A stretch of DNA of 53,574 bases. It comes from an uncultured Oscillibacter sp. (GTDB taxonomy: Bacteria; Bacillota; Clostridia; Oscillospirales; Oscillospiraceae). The stretch spans positions 1 through 53,574 of the forward strand of contig UQVS01000015.1 of assembly GCA_900544615.1 (NCBI GenBank), in the 5' to 3' direction. This document shows, piece after piece, positions 41,636 through 50,305 of this stretch (positions are counted from its first letter, which is position 1; each line of letters starts with the position of its first letter). A model generated the notes under the pieces. That model did no database searches, was not told where the DNA came from, and worked only from the letters and a program-made list of their open reading frames with translations. A program made the translations under genes and the position numbers.

Positions 41636-44026
41636 TTATTGCCGCAATGCAGCTTCCTTGCCGCTGTCCACCGGCAGGAACGCGGGGATCGCGTCAGGCT
41701 TCCGCGCCTCTCTGGGCGCACAGAATACCTCGTCAAACACCTGATCCACCGTTTCCACCGGCACAAACCGCAGCGCCGCCCGCACGGTCTGGTCGATGTC
41801 CTCCAGATCCCGCATATTGTCCTTGGGGATCAGCACCGTGTGGATGCCATAGCGCTTGGCCGCCATGGTTTTTTCCTTCAGGCCGCCGATGGGCAGCACC
41901 CGGCCCCGCAGGGTGATCTCGCCGGTCATCGCCACGCCTGCCTTGATCTTTCGGTCTGTCAGGGCGGACAGCATGGCCGTTGCCATGGCAATGCCGGCCG
42001 AGGGGCCATCCTTTGGCACAGCGCCCTCCGGGAAATGCACATGGATATCCCTGTTCTTATAGAAGTCCTTCTCAATGCCCAGCGCATCCGCACGGCTCCG
42101 CAGGCAGGAGAACGCAGCCTGCGCGGATTCCTTCATCACGTCACCCAGGTTGCCGGTCAGCTCCAGCTTGCCGGAGCCTTCCATCACATTGACCTCGACT
42201 TCCAGAATCTCGCCGCCGGCCTCGGTCCACGCCAGTCCGTTCACCACGCCGATCTCCTCCTGATCCACATGGATGGAGGGGGGATAGGGCTGCATATCCA
42301 GCAGCTTCGGCAGTTCCTTTTCCGTAACGGTCACGCGCTTGACCAGCTTTGTCAGCAGGCGCATATCTGCCTTCCGGCAGATGGCGGCCAGCCGCCGTTC
42401 CAGCTGGCGGACGCCGGACTCCCGCGTGTAGTCCCGGATAACCGCCCGCAGCGCTTCGTCATCCATCCGAAGGCTGGTCTTTTTCAGGCCATGCTCCTTC
42501 ATCTGCTTGGGCAGCAGATGATTCCGGGCGATTTGCAGCTTTTCTTCATCGGTATAGCTGGACAGCTGGATAACCTCCATGCGATCCAGCAGAGGACGGG
42601 GGATGGTATCCAGTGAATTGGCGGTGGTGATGAACATCACCTGCGAAAGATCCAGCGGAATTTCCAGAAAATGATCCCGGAACGCATGGTTCTGCTCGCT
42701 GTCCAGCACTTCCAGCAGGGCGGACGCCGGGTCGCCCCGGTAGTCGCTGCCCAGCTTGTCGATCTCATCCAGCACCAGCAGCGGATTCATGGAGCCGCTG
42801 CGGCTGATGGCTTCCACAATGCGGCCCGGCATGGAGCCGATGTAGGTTTTCCGATGGCCCCGGATATCCGCTTCATCACGGACGCCGCCCAGAGAAATGC
42901 GGGCCAGCTTTCGGTTCAGGGCGTTGGCTACGGACAGGGCAATGGACGTCTTGCCCACACCGGGAGGACCCACCAGACAGAGGATCTGCCCCTTCCCTTC
43001 CGGGTTCAGCTGCCGGACGGCGATGGTTTCCAGAATCCGCTCCTTCACCTTTTCCAGACCGTAGTGATCCCGATCCAGCACCTTCCGGGCCGCCTCCACA
43101 TTGACCCGCTCCCTGGTATATGTACCCCATGGCAGCTCCAGACAGACGTCCAGATAATTCCGGATCACAGACGCCTCTGCGCTGACATAGGGCTGCTTTG
43201 CCAGCTTGTTGATCTCCTTTTCCAGATGCTGGCGGGTCTCCTCATCCAGCTTCAGTGCGTCCAGCTTCTGGCGGTACTCGTCAATCTCGTTGTCCTCGTC
43301 CTCGCCCAGTTCGTTCTGAAGCACCCGGATCTGGGTACGCAGGATCTGCTCCCGCTGCTGCTGGGCCAGTTCATCCCGAACCTTGCCCTCCATCTGGCGC
43401 TGATAGCCCAGCACGTCCCGTTCACGGGCCAGAAAACCGTTGAGCTTCCGCAGCCGCACCATGGGGGACAGCTCCTCCAGAATTGCCTGCTTATCGTCAT
43501 ACCGCAGGGCGATGTTCTGAGCGATGCGATCCGCCAGATCCCCCGGCTCCTGACAATCCAGCGCCGCGGCGATCACTTCCTCAGCCACATTGCCTGCCAG
43601 CTGGGCGTAATCCTGAAACAGACTCCACGTCTGCCGCAGGAGCGCTTCGGTTTTCGGGCCGTGGTTCACAGACTCCGGCTCCTCCGCCGTCTCCACCTGC
43701 CCCTGCAAATACGGTTCCAGCTGCCACAGCCGCTTCAATCGCGCACGGCGGCCGCCTTCCACCATGACCCGCAGGGAATTCTGCCCCAGACGCAGGATCT
43801 GTGTCACGCGGGAGATGGTACCGATCGCGTAGAGATCCTGCTCCGTGGGCTTTTCCACGTTGATCTCGCGCTGGGTCACCAGAAAGATCTCCTGACCTGT
43901 CTCCATGGCCACTTCCAGCGCTTTCATGGAGATGTGACGCTCCACGTCAAAGGTCAGGTTGGTATGGGGAAAAACCGTCAGGCCCCGGAGGGCCAGAACG
44001 GGAAGATTCAAAGTTTCAGATTCCAT
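41636..44026 (-). CDS. lon: ATP-dependent protease Lon
   Basis: Cytoplasmic AAA+ protease of 796 residues that degrades misfolded and regulatory proteins. It has an N-terminal substrate-binding domain (LPVLALRGLTVFPHTNLTFD), a coiled-coil region (about 190-250), the AAA+ module with Walker A GPPGVGKTS and Walker B LLVLDEIDKL, and the proteolytic domain with Ser in PKDGPSAGIAMATAM and Lys in GGLKEKTMAAKRYG (Ser-Lys dyad). Length and domain order are those of bacterial LonA. It lies between clpX and ysxC on the minus strand, with a 65-base gap to clpX. ATG is preceded by GAGAGGAGCAGATT. Confidence 0.97.
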   Translation of the reverse strand: MESETLNLPVLALRGLTVFPHTNLTFDVERHISMKALEVAMETGQEIFLVTQREINVEKPTEQDLYAIGTISRVTQILRLGQNSLRVMVEGGRRARLKRLWQLEPYLQGQVETAEEPESVNHGPKTEALLRQTWSLFQDYAQLAGNVAEEVIAAALDCQEPGDLADRIAQNIALRYDDKQAILEELSPMVRLRKLNGFLARERDVLGYQRQMEGKVRDELAQQQREQILRTQIRVLQNELGEDEDNEIDEYRQKLDALKLDEETRQHLEKEINKLAKQPYVSAEASVIRNYLDVCLELPWGTYTRERVNVEAARKVLDRDHYGLEKVKERILETIAVRQLNPEGKGQILCLVGPPGVGKTSIALSVANALNRKLARISLGGVRDEADIRGHRKTYIGSMPGRIVEAISRSGSMNPLLVLDEIDKLGSDYRGDPASALLEVLDSEQNHAFRDHFLEIPLDLSQVMFITTANSLDTIPRPLLDRMEVIQLSSYTDEEKLQIARNHLLPKQMKEHGLKKTSLRMDDEALRAVIRDYTRESGVRQLERRLAAICRKADMRLLTKLVKRVTVTEKELPKLLDMQPYPPSIHVDQEEIGVVNGLAWTEAGGEILEVEVNVMEGSGKLELTGNLGDVMKESAQAAFSCLRSRADALGIEKDFYKNRDIHVHFPEGAVPKDGPSAGIAMATAMLSALTDRKIKAGVAMTGEITLRGRVLPIGGLKEKTMAAKRYGIHTVLIPKDNMRDLEDIDQTVRAALRFVPVETVDQVFDEVFCAPREARKPDAIPAFLPVDSGKEAALRQ

Positions 44027-44091
44027 AATCTGCTCCTCTCTGGAGAGTTGAAAGGGGGAAGAGGCACGTATTCGCCCCTCCCCCTGTTTCT

Positions 44092-45408
44092 TTAAGATGC
44101 CGACTGCGGCTCAGCCGGATTGCTCCGATGATCGTTTCTGCCGGATTTCAGCTTCACAGAGTAGTTGATCTTCTCCGGATCGTGTGTCAGCTCCGGCTCC
44201 GCTTTCCCTTCCACGCAGTCCTTAGTGATGACCGCTTTCACCACGGTCTTGTCAGAGGGGATGTCATACATGATCTGGGTCAGCAGTCCTTCCATCACCG
44301 CACGGAGTCCCCGTGCGCCGATGTTGCGTTCAATGGCCTTATCCGCAATGGCGCCCAGCGCGTCATCCGTGAATTCCAGATCCACATCATCGTACTCCAT
44401 CAGCTTTTTATACTGCTTGACCAGTGCGTTCTTGGGTTCTGTCAGGATCCGCACCAGATCCTCCCGCTGCAAGGCGTTCAGCGGTGCGATCACCGGCAGA
44501 CGGCCCACCAGCTCAGGGATAATGCCGAATTTCAGAATGTCGTGGGGCTGCACCTGAGCGAGCAGCTGGCTGACGTTCTTTTTCTTCTTGCTCTGGATAT
44601 CCGCCCCGAAGCCCATGGTCTTTTGATCCAGCCGCTGCTCGATGATCTTATCCAGACCGTCAAACGCGCCGCCGCAGATGAACAGGATATTCTTGGTGTT
44701 CACCTGAATGAACTCCTGATGGGGATGCTTCCGGCCGCCCTGCGGCGGTACGTTGGCCACGGTTCCCTCCACGATCTTCAGCAGCGCCTGCTGCACGCCC
44801 TCGCCGGAAACGTCACGGGTAATGGAGGTATTTTCGCTCTTGCGGGCGATCTTATCGATCTCATCCACATAGATGATGCCATGCTCAGCCCGCTCCACAT
44901 CGAAGTCCGCCGCTTGTAAAAGCCGCAGCAGGATATTCTCCACGTCGTCGCCCACATAGCCGGCTTCCGTCAGGGTGGTGGCGTCGGCAATGGCGAACGG
45001 CACCTTCAGGATTCGGGCCAGCGTCTGGGCAAACAGGGTTTTGCCGGAGCCGGTGGGGCCAAGCATCAGGATGTTGCTCTTCTGAAGCTCCACATCGTCT
45101 CCGCCGCCGAAATAGATCCGCTTATAATGATTGTACACCGCGACAGACAGTGCCACCTTGGCGGCGTCCTGCCCAATCACGTACTCGTCCAGCACCGCCC
45201 GGATCTCCTTGGGAACCGGCAGCTGGTCGGGGATCTCTTCCAGCGGCTCGCTCTCCGGGCCGTCGAATCCCTCATCCAGAATGCTCATGCACAGCTGCAC
45301 GCACTCATCGCAAATGCGGACGCCGGGGCCCTGAATCATACGGTGAACCTGCTGCTCCCGCTTGCCGCAGAAGGAACAGCGCAGGACCTTCTTGCCTTCG
45401 TCGCTCAT
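44092..45408 (-). CDS. clpX: ATP-dependent Clp protease ATP-binding subunit ClpX
   Basis: AAA+ unfoldase of 438 residues that feeds tagged proteins into ClpP. The N-terminal zinc-binding domain has four Cys (CSFCGKREQQV...CDECVQLC). Walker A GPTGSGKTLFAQTLA, Walker B IIYVDEIDKIARK, the pore loop GYVGDDVE and the ClpP-binding loop region containing LFICGGAFDGLDKII are visible, and the sensor-2 Arg is in NIGARGLRAVME. It sits 12 bases downstream of clpP with a GAGGTAATACC site, so the two subunits are co-expressed. Confidence 0.97.
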   Translation of the reverse strand: MSDEGKKVLRCSFCGKREQQVHRMIQGPGVRICDECVQLCMSILDEGFDGPESEPLEEIPDQLPVPKEIRAVLDEYVIGQDAAKVALSVAVYNHYKRIYFGGGDDVELQKSNILMLGPTGSGKTLFAQTLARILKVPFAIADATTLTEAGYVGDDVENILLRLLQAADFDVERAEHGIIYVDEIDKIARKSENTSITRDVSGEGVQQALLKIVEGTVANVPPQGGRKHPHQEFIQVNTKNILFICGGAFDGLDKIIEQRLDQKTMGFGADIQSKKKKNVSQLLAQVQPHDILKFGIIPELVGRLPVIAPLNALQREDLVRILTEPKNALVKQYKKLMEYDDVDLEFTDDALGAIADKAIERNIGARGLRAVMEGLLTQIMYDIPSDKTVVKAVITKDCVEGKAEPELTHDPEKINYSVKLKSGRNDHRSNPAEPQSAS

Positions 45409-45420
45409 GGTATTACCTCT

Positions 45421-46005
45421 TTATCTCTTAGCAGTGATGATCTTGTCCACCAGGCCAAACTCTTTGGCTTCCTCGGCGGTCATCCAGTGATCCCGCTCGG
45501 AAGCCGCCTTGATCTCCTCGGCCGTCTTGCCGGTGTTGCCTGCCATGATCTCGTTCAGGTTCTTCTTGATCCGCAGGAAATGCTCCACATCGATCTCCAT
45601 GTCCGTGACCTTGCCCTGCGTTCCGGCAGAGGGCTGATGGATCATGATCTCGGCATTGGGCAGGGCAATGCGCTTGCCCTTGGTGCCGGAGGACAGCAGG
45701 AACGCGCCCATGGATGCGGCCATGCCCACGCAGATGGTGGACACATCGCACTTGACGTACTGCATGGTGTCATAGATGGCCATGCCGTCCGTCACGGAAC
45801 CGCCGGGGCTGTTGATATACAGCTGGATGTCCTTGTCCGGGTCCTGCGCCTCCAGATACAGCAGCTGCGCCACCACCAGACTGGCCGTGGTGGCATTGAC
45901 CTCCTCGCCCAGAAAGATGATGCGGTCATTCAGCAAGCGGGAGAAGATGTCGTAGGACCGCTCGCCGCGGTTGGTCTGCTCCACAACATAAGGGACTAAA
46001 CTCAT
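45421..46005 (-). CDS. clpP: ATP-dependent Clp protease proteolytic subunit ClpP
   Basis: Serine peptidase of 194 residues that forms the 14-mer barrel. The N-terminus (SLVPYVVEQTNRGERSYDI) and catalytic triad are typical: Ser in CVGMAASMGAFLL, His in MIHQPSAGTQG and Asp in KDLNEIMA-type region (here NLNEIMAGNTGK precedes the acidic helix; the triad Asp is in ERDHWMTAEEAKEFG). ATG follows GAGGAGGTTTTCCT. It is preceded, 37 bases after the tig stop, by a 14-bp inverted repeat that could be a regulatory site. Confidence 0.97.
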   Translation of the reverse strand: MSLVPYVVEQTNRGERSYDIFSRLLNDRIIFLGEEVNATTASLVVAQLLYLEAQDPDKDIQLYINSPGGSVTDGMAIYDTMQYVKCDVSTICVGMAASMGAFLLSSGTKGKRIALPNAEIMIHQPSAGTQGKVTDMEIDVEHFLRIKKNLNEIMAGNTGKTAEEIKAASERDHWMTAEEAKEFGLVDKIITAKR

Positions 46006-46100
46006 AGGAAAACCTCCTCATTCGTAACCTGACACGCTTTCAAAACCCGATATCTGCATACCGGCCGCCTGTGCGGCGCTGAAAAACGTGCCTGATAAAC

Positions 46101-46137
46101 CATTCTCTCATGATACCACGGGCATCATGAGAGAATG
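46101..46137. repeat. 14-bp inverted repeat between tig and clpP
   Basis: CATTCTCTCATGAT and ATCATGAGAGAATG are perfectly complementary around a 9-base spacer (ACCACGGGC). There is no T run on either side, so it is a poor terminator. The arm-9-arm geometry recalls the CIRCE heat-shock operator but the sequence is different. A minus-strand TTTACA-17-CATGAT pair would put a clpP -10 box inside it. Confidence 0.6.
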
Positions 46138-46173
46138 TGTCGAATCTGTAAAATGTACCAAAAAGATTCGGAA

Positions 46174-47607
46174 TTATTCAGCTTCCTTTTCGGCTTCCTT
46201 CTTGGCAGCCTTCTTTGCAGGAGCCTTCTTGGGCTTTTCTTCGCCGCCAGCCGCTTCGGCCTTCTTGGTGGTCTTTTTGGCGGGCTTCTTCTCCTCGCCT
46301 TCAGCGGCCTCTTCCTTCTTGGCAGCCTTCTTGGGCTTCTCGGCGGTAGCGCTGTCCACCACCACGGCAACAGCCTTCTGGCTCAGGAGCTGATCCTGCA
46401 CCTGCTCTTTGACAAGGTACTTCTTCACCATGTCAACATCCATGCCGAACTGCTCGGCCATCTTCTTATACTCGGCCTCCACATCCTCGTCGGAAGCTTC
46501 GATGTTCTCAGCCTTGATGATAGCGGCCACGGCCAGATCCATCTTGACCTGACGCAAGGCAGGCTCCTTGGCATCAGCCAGCAACTTCTCGTCGTCCATG
46601 CCGGTCATCTTCTTGTATTCCTCATAGGGGAACTGACGGCTGATCTGGGCCTTGAAGTTGTCCAGATACTGGCGGGCCTGATTTTCCACCATGACATCGG
46701 GGATGTCGGCGGTGATGTTCTCAGCCACCTGATTCATCAGGTTCTCCTCGAAGGCGCGGTCTGCGTCCTTCTGGCGCTCCTCGGTGATCTTCTTCTTCAG
46801 ATCGGCCTTGAGATCCTTCAGGGTGTCGAATTCGGAAACGTCCTTAGCGAACTCGTCGTCCATCTCAGGAACTTCCTTCTCCTTGACCTCGTGGACCTTC
46901 ACCTTAAAGACCACAGCCTTGCCAGCCAGATCCTCATGGTAGTTCTCAGGGAAGGTGATATTGATGTCCTTCTCCTCGCCGGCCTTCATGCCGATGACCT
47001 GATCCTCAAAGCCGGGAACAAAGCTGCCGGAGCCAAGCTCCAGATTGTGGTTCTCGCCCTTGCCGCCCTCGAAAGGCTTGCCGTTCAGGAAGCCCTCAAA
47101 GTCGATGACGGCGGTATCGCCGCTCTTTGCCTCGCGGTCAACGCTCACCAGACGGGTGTTGCGATCCGCCAGCGTCTTGAGACGCTCGTCTACATCGGCA
47201 GCCGTGACCTTGACCTCAGGCTTTTCAGCCTTCAGGCCCTTGTACTCGCCCAGCGTAACCTCAGGATACACGGGCGCGGTTGCCTTAAAGGTAAACCCGT
47301 CCTTGGTCACCTCGCCCACCATCTCCACGGCGGGATAGCCGACGACCTGCAGCTTCTCCTGCTCCACAGCGGCCTCATAGGCCTCAGGGAAGGCAATATT
47401 GATGGCCTCCTCGAAAAACACCTCTGCGCCGTACATCCGCTCGATCATCTTGCGGGGTGCCTTGCCGGGACGGAAGCCCGGCACGTTGATCTTGCGGCGC
47501 ATCTTCTGATATGCCTTTTCGACAGCGGCCTCAAACTCGGCGGCGCCGACTTCAATGGTCAGCGCGACCTGGCTTTTTTCCAGTTTCTCGCAGCTCTTCA
47601 CAGTCAT
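46174..47607 (-). CDS. tig: trigger factor with lysine/alanine/glutamate-rich C-terminal tail
   Basis: Ribosome-bound chaperone and prolyl isomerase of 477 residues. The ribosome-binding domain (about 1-115) has the signature VPGFRPGKAPRKMIERMYG; the PPIase domain (about 160-245) follows with FLNGKPFEGGKGENHNLELG and FVPGFEDQVIGMKAGEEK; the helical arms make up the rest. Unusually, the last ~56 residues (about 422-477) are low complexity, rich in Lys, Ala, Glu and Pro (AEKPKKAAKKEEA, KKPAKKTTKKAEA, KKAPAKKAAKKEAEKEAE), like bacterial histone H1-type tails. Ordinary trigger factors end near residue 430. It is first in the tig-clpP-clpX-lon-ysxC run. ATG follows CGGAGGAGTAAACAAAC. Confidence 0.97.
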   Translation of the reverse strand: MTVKSCEKLEKSQVALTIEVGAAEFEAAVEKAYQKMRRKINVPGFRPGKAPRKMIERMYGAEVFFEEAINIAFPEAYEAAVEQEKLQVVGYPAVEMVGEVTKDGFTFKATAPVYPEVTLGEYKGLKAEKPEVKVTAADVDERLKTLADRNTRLVSVDREAKSGDTAVIDFEGFLNGKPFEGGKGENHNLELGSGSFVPGFEDQVIGMKAGEEKDINITFPENYHEDLAGKAVVFKVKVHEVKEKEVPEMDDEFAKDVSEFDTLKDLKADLKKKITEERQKDADRAFEENLMNQVAENITADIPDVMVENQARQYLDNFKAQISRQFPYEEYKKMTGMDDEKLLADAKEPALRQVKMDLAVAAIIKAENIEASDEDVEAEYKKMAEQFGMDVDMVKKYLVKEQVQDQLLSQKAVAVVVDSATAEKPKKAAKKEEAAEGEEKKPAKKTTKKAEAAGGEEKPKKAPAKKAAKKEAEKEAE

Positions 47608-47630
47608 GTTTGTTTACTCCTCCGTTCATC

Positions 47631-47669
47631 ATGGGTGATACTCCCCATCATCATGGGTATATGCCCATG
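47631..47669 (-). promoter_or_regulatory. tandem small hairpins in the tig leader
   Basis: On the minus strand CATGGG-CATATA-CCCATG (47669-47652) is followed at once by ATGGG...CCCAT (47648-47631) with an 8-base loop. The direct repeat CCCATGATGA occurs twice. They lie between promoter and ribosome binding site of tig; no function is known. Confidence 0.45.
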
Positions 47670-47678
47670 CAAATTCGT

Positions 47679-47707
47679 ATTTTACCAGATATTTTTCAAG
47701 ATTTCCA
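47679..47707 (-). promoter_or_regulatory. tig promoter
   Basis: Minus-strand TGGAAA (47707-47702), 17-base spacer, TAAAAT (47684-47679). The -35 match is weak (4 of 6). Confidence 0.55.
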
Positions 47708-47716
47708 GTCTTTTTT

Positions 47717-48406
47717 CTATATTTCACAAATTTTTTTCGGCACAAAGCCCAGATAGTCAGCGGAAATCAGAGAAAACGCAGTTTTCCCGCAGGTCCCCTC
47801 GATCCGCCGCCGGATCACGGGGCCGTGGAGATGCCCGTAGCAGCAGCGCTCCACGTTGTAGCGATCCAGCAGTTTCAGGATTTCCGGGCATTCGTATCCC
47901 TGATACAGAGGCGGATAGTGGAGAAAGCAGAGAATGGGCTTCTCCCCCGCCGCCTTCAGGGAGGTTTCCAACCGCATCAGCTCCCGGTTCAGCACCTTGG
48001 CGTTATGGGGCTTCTGCTCCTCCTCCAAAAACCAGCCGCGGGTGCCGCAAACGGCATAGCCGCCGTAGAAAAAGCAGTTGTTATGCAGCAGCTCCAACGT
48101 TGTAAAGCCCTGCTTTTCGCAGAACTGCCGGAACTTGGCCGCAGTGGACCACCAGTAATCGTGATTTCCTTTGATGAGATATTTCTTACAGGGGAACTGC
48201 TCCAGAAACCGGAAATCCTCCGCGGATTCCTCCAGCGACATACCCCAGGAGGTATCCCCTGCCAGCACCAGCACATCCTCCGCCGTCAGCTGGCTCAGAG
48301 ATGCCCGGATGCGCTCTGTGTAGTTCTCCCATGCCGGGCCGAACACCTCCATGGATTTGTTGCTGTTCAGGGACAGATGCAGATCCCCCATGGCGTACAG
48401 CGCCAC
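47717..48406 (-). CDS. metallophosphoesterase
   Basis: Calcineurin-like phosphoesterase of 229 residues. All five metal-binding blocks are present: MGDLHLSLN, LAGDTSWGM, KGNHDYWW, CFLHYPPLYQ and CYGHLHG. It has no signal peptide, so it is cytoplasmic. Members of this family act on diverse phosphodiesters; YmdB- or Icc-like roles are possible but not supported specifically. It starts 32 bases after thrC (ATG after GAAAGGAGGTGCGCCGTG) and ends just before the tig promoter; probably the last gene of the lepB-rbgA-rnhB-yraN-thrC run. Confidence 0.9.
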   Translation of the reverse strand: MALYAMGDLHLSLNSNKSMEVFGPAWENYTERIRASLSQLTAEDVLVLAGDTSWGMSLEESAEDFRFLEQFPCKKYLIKGNHDYWWSTAAKFRQFCEKQGFTTLELLHNNCFFYGGYAVCGTRGWFLEEEQKPHNAKVLNRELMRLETSLKAAGEKPILCFLHYPPLYQGYECPEILKLLDRYNVERCCYGHLHGPVIRRRIEGTCGKTAFSLISADYLGFVPKKICEI

Positions 48407-48438
48407 GGCGCACCTCCTTTCACGGTGATCTCAGTGTT

Positions 48439-49926
48439 TTACTGCAAAAATTCCAGCACAGACTGTTCCATGGCCTGCTTCTCCACCGTCTTGTCAAAGC
48501 GGCGGGTCTTGCCCTTCAAGGCCGCCAGCCGCCGGGGAACCGGCACGCCGCTGGCCTCGTGGAGCTGATCCAGCAGCTCCACGCCGTCGCCTCTGGGCGT
48601 CTCCCCGATGGCGGTCAGCACAGCGCCGCAGAACTTATAGGGGCTGGCAGTGGAAACGAACACGGTGGGCGTATCGTCGCTGGTGGCGGCGCGGTACTGC
48701 GCCATCACCTCCGCCGCCACAGCGGTGTGGGTGTCGATGAGATAGCCGTATTCTTTCTGATAACGGCCGATGGCGGCCTCTGTGGCCTCCTCCGTGCAGA
48801 AGCCGCCCCAGAACTCGTCCGCCAGCTTTGCCTTGATATCGCCGGACACCTCATAGCGCCCGGTTCTGGCGAGGGCGTCCATATAATCCCGCACCTCGGC
48901 GTCGTTCTCGCCGGAGAAGTGGAACAGCAGCCGCTCCAGATTGCTGGAGATCAGAATGTCCATAGAGGGGCTGACGGTGGTATGGAACGGCCGGTTCCGA
49001 TCGTAAATGCCGGTACGGAGGAAATCCGTCAGCACATTGTTGCTGTTGGACGCGCAGATCAGCTTGCCTACCGGCAGGCCCATGCGCTTGGCATAATACG
49101 CTGCCAGAATGTCGCCAAAGTTACCGGTGGGGACGCAGAAGTTCACCTTGTCACCCATGGCAATGGCGTGATCCCGAACCAGATCGCAGTAAGCGGAGAT
49201 GTAGTAGACCACCTGAGGCAGAATACGGCCCCAGTTGATGGAATTGGCGGAGGACAGGAAGAATCCCCGCCTGTCCAGCTCCGCCCGGATGGCTTCATCG
49301 GAGAAGATCCGCTTCACGCCGGACTGGGCATCGTCAAAGTTGCCGATGACCGCCCTGACGTCCACATTCTCTCCCTCCTGGGTCACCATCTGCTGCTCCT
49401 GTACGGCGGACACGCCGTTCTTGGGATAGTAGACCTGAATCCGGGTCTGTGGCACGTCGGCAAAGCCCTCCATGGCCGCCTTGCCGGTATCGCCGGAGGT
49501 GGCCACCAGAATGCAGGCCGTCCGCTTCTCGCCGGTTTTCCGCAGGGCGGCGGACAACAGCTGGGGCAGCATCTGCAATGCCATGTCCTTGAATGCGGAG
49601 GTGGGACCGTGCCACAGCTCCAGACAATAGGTGCCGTCCTCCACCTTTCGGACAGGAGCCACCGCGGGATCGTCAAACTTCTCCGGGCCGTAGGCGTTAT
49701 GGCCGAAGGTCAGCAGCTCTTCCTCCGTGTAATCCGTCAGGTACAGAGCCATGACCCTGGCCGCCCGCTGGGCATACTCCATGGGGATCAGGCTTTCCAG
49801 AAAATGCCGGTCGATCTGGGGGATCTCTTCCGGCGTCAGCAAGCCGCCGTCCCGGCTCAGGCCCATTTTCACGGCTTCCGCTGCGGACAGGGATACCCCC
49901 TTGTCCCGTGTGCTGTAATACTTCAT
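48439..49926 (-). CDS. thrC: threonine synthase
   Basis: PLP enzyme of 495 residues converting O-phosphohomoserine to threonine. The N-terminus MKYYSTRDKGVSLSAAEAV is that of the longer class of threonine synthases. The PLP lysine lies in HGPTSAFKDMALQMLP, the phosphate loop in VATSGDTGKAAMEGF and the substrate-binding NSINWGRILPQVVYY is clear. ATG follows GGAGGATACCAAT; the open frame extends into yraN without coding signs. No homoserine kinase gene is adjacent, which is unusual only in that threonine genes are often clustered. Confidence 0.96.
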   Translation of the reverse strand: MKYYSTRDKGVSLSAAEAVKMGLSRDGGLLTPEEIPQIDRHFLESLIPMEYAQRAARVMALYLTDYTEEELLTFGHNAYGPEKFDDPAVAPVRKVEDGTYCLELWHGPTSAFKDMALQMLPQLLSAALRKTGEKRTACILVATSGDTGKAAMEGFADVPQTRIQVYYPKNGVSAVQEQQMVTQEGENVDVRAVIGNFDDAQSGVKRIFSDEAIRAELDRRGFFLSSANSINWGRILPQVVYYISAYCDLVRDHAIAMGDKVNFCVPTGNFGDILAAYYAKRMGLPVGKLICASNSNNVLTDFLRTGIYDRNRPFHTTVSPSMDILISSNLERLLFHFSGENDAEVRDYMDALARTGRYEVSGDIKAKLADEFWGGFCTEEATEAAIGRYQKEYGYLIDTHTAVAAEVMAQYRAATSDDTPTVFVSTASPYKFCGAVLTAIGETPRGDGVELLDQLHEASGVPVPRRLAALKGKTRRFDKTVEKQAMEQSVLEFLQ

Positions 49927-49948
49927 ATTGGTATCCTCCTTCAAGGAA

Positions 49949-50305
49949 CTAAATAAATGCGTTTTCGATATATTCGATGCGAAGGCTACCGCCCTCGTCA
50001 TAAACTTCCGCTACGTCAAAACGAACCGGCGCGTCCAGCCCGACGGACGCCAGATACAGCTCCGCCGCGCTGCGGAGACGCTGCTGCTTGCGGCTGTCCA
50101 CAAATTCCCGTGGCAGGGCGATGGAACCAACGCCCCGGAGCTTTACCTCCACGATGCACAGCGTCCCCCGCCTGTCCTGCGCCACCAGATCCAGTTCCCC
50201 GAACCGGCAGCGCCACTGGCTGGCCAGCAGGGTATACCCCTTCTGCCGCAGATAGCGGGCCACCGCCGCCTCGCCCCGGTTTCCGGCGCTCTGGGTCTTA
50301 CCCAT
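49949..50305 (-). CDS. yraN: YraN family protein (UPF0102)
   Basis: A 118-residue protein of the restriction-endonuclease-like UPF0102 family. The conserved core is present: GNRGEAAVARYLRQKGY, then RCRFGELDLVAQDRRGTL and CIVEVKLRG, a PD-(D/E)xK-type arrangement (E...D...E-x-K). The activity is still poorly defined. It overlaps the end of rnhB by 8 bases, the usual rnhB-yraN order, which implies translational coupling. Confidence 0.93.
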   Translation of the reverse strand: MGKTQSAGNRGEAAVARYLRQKGYTLLASQWRCRFGELDLVAQDRRGTLCIVEVKLRGVGSIALPREFVDSRKQQRLRSAAELYLASVGLDAPVRFDVAEVYDEGGSLRIEYIENAFI

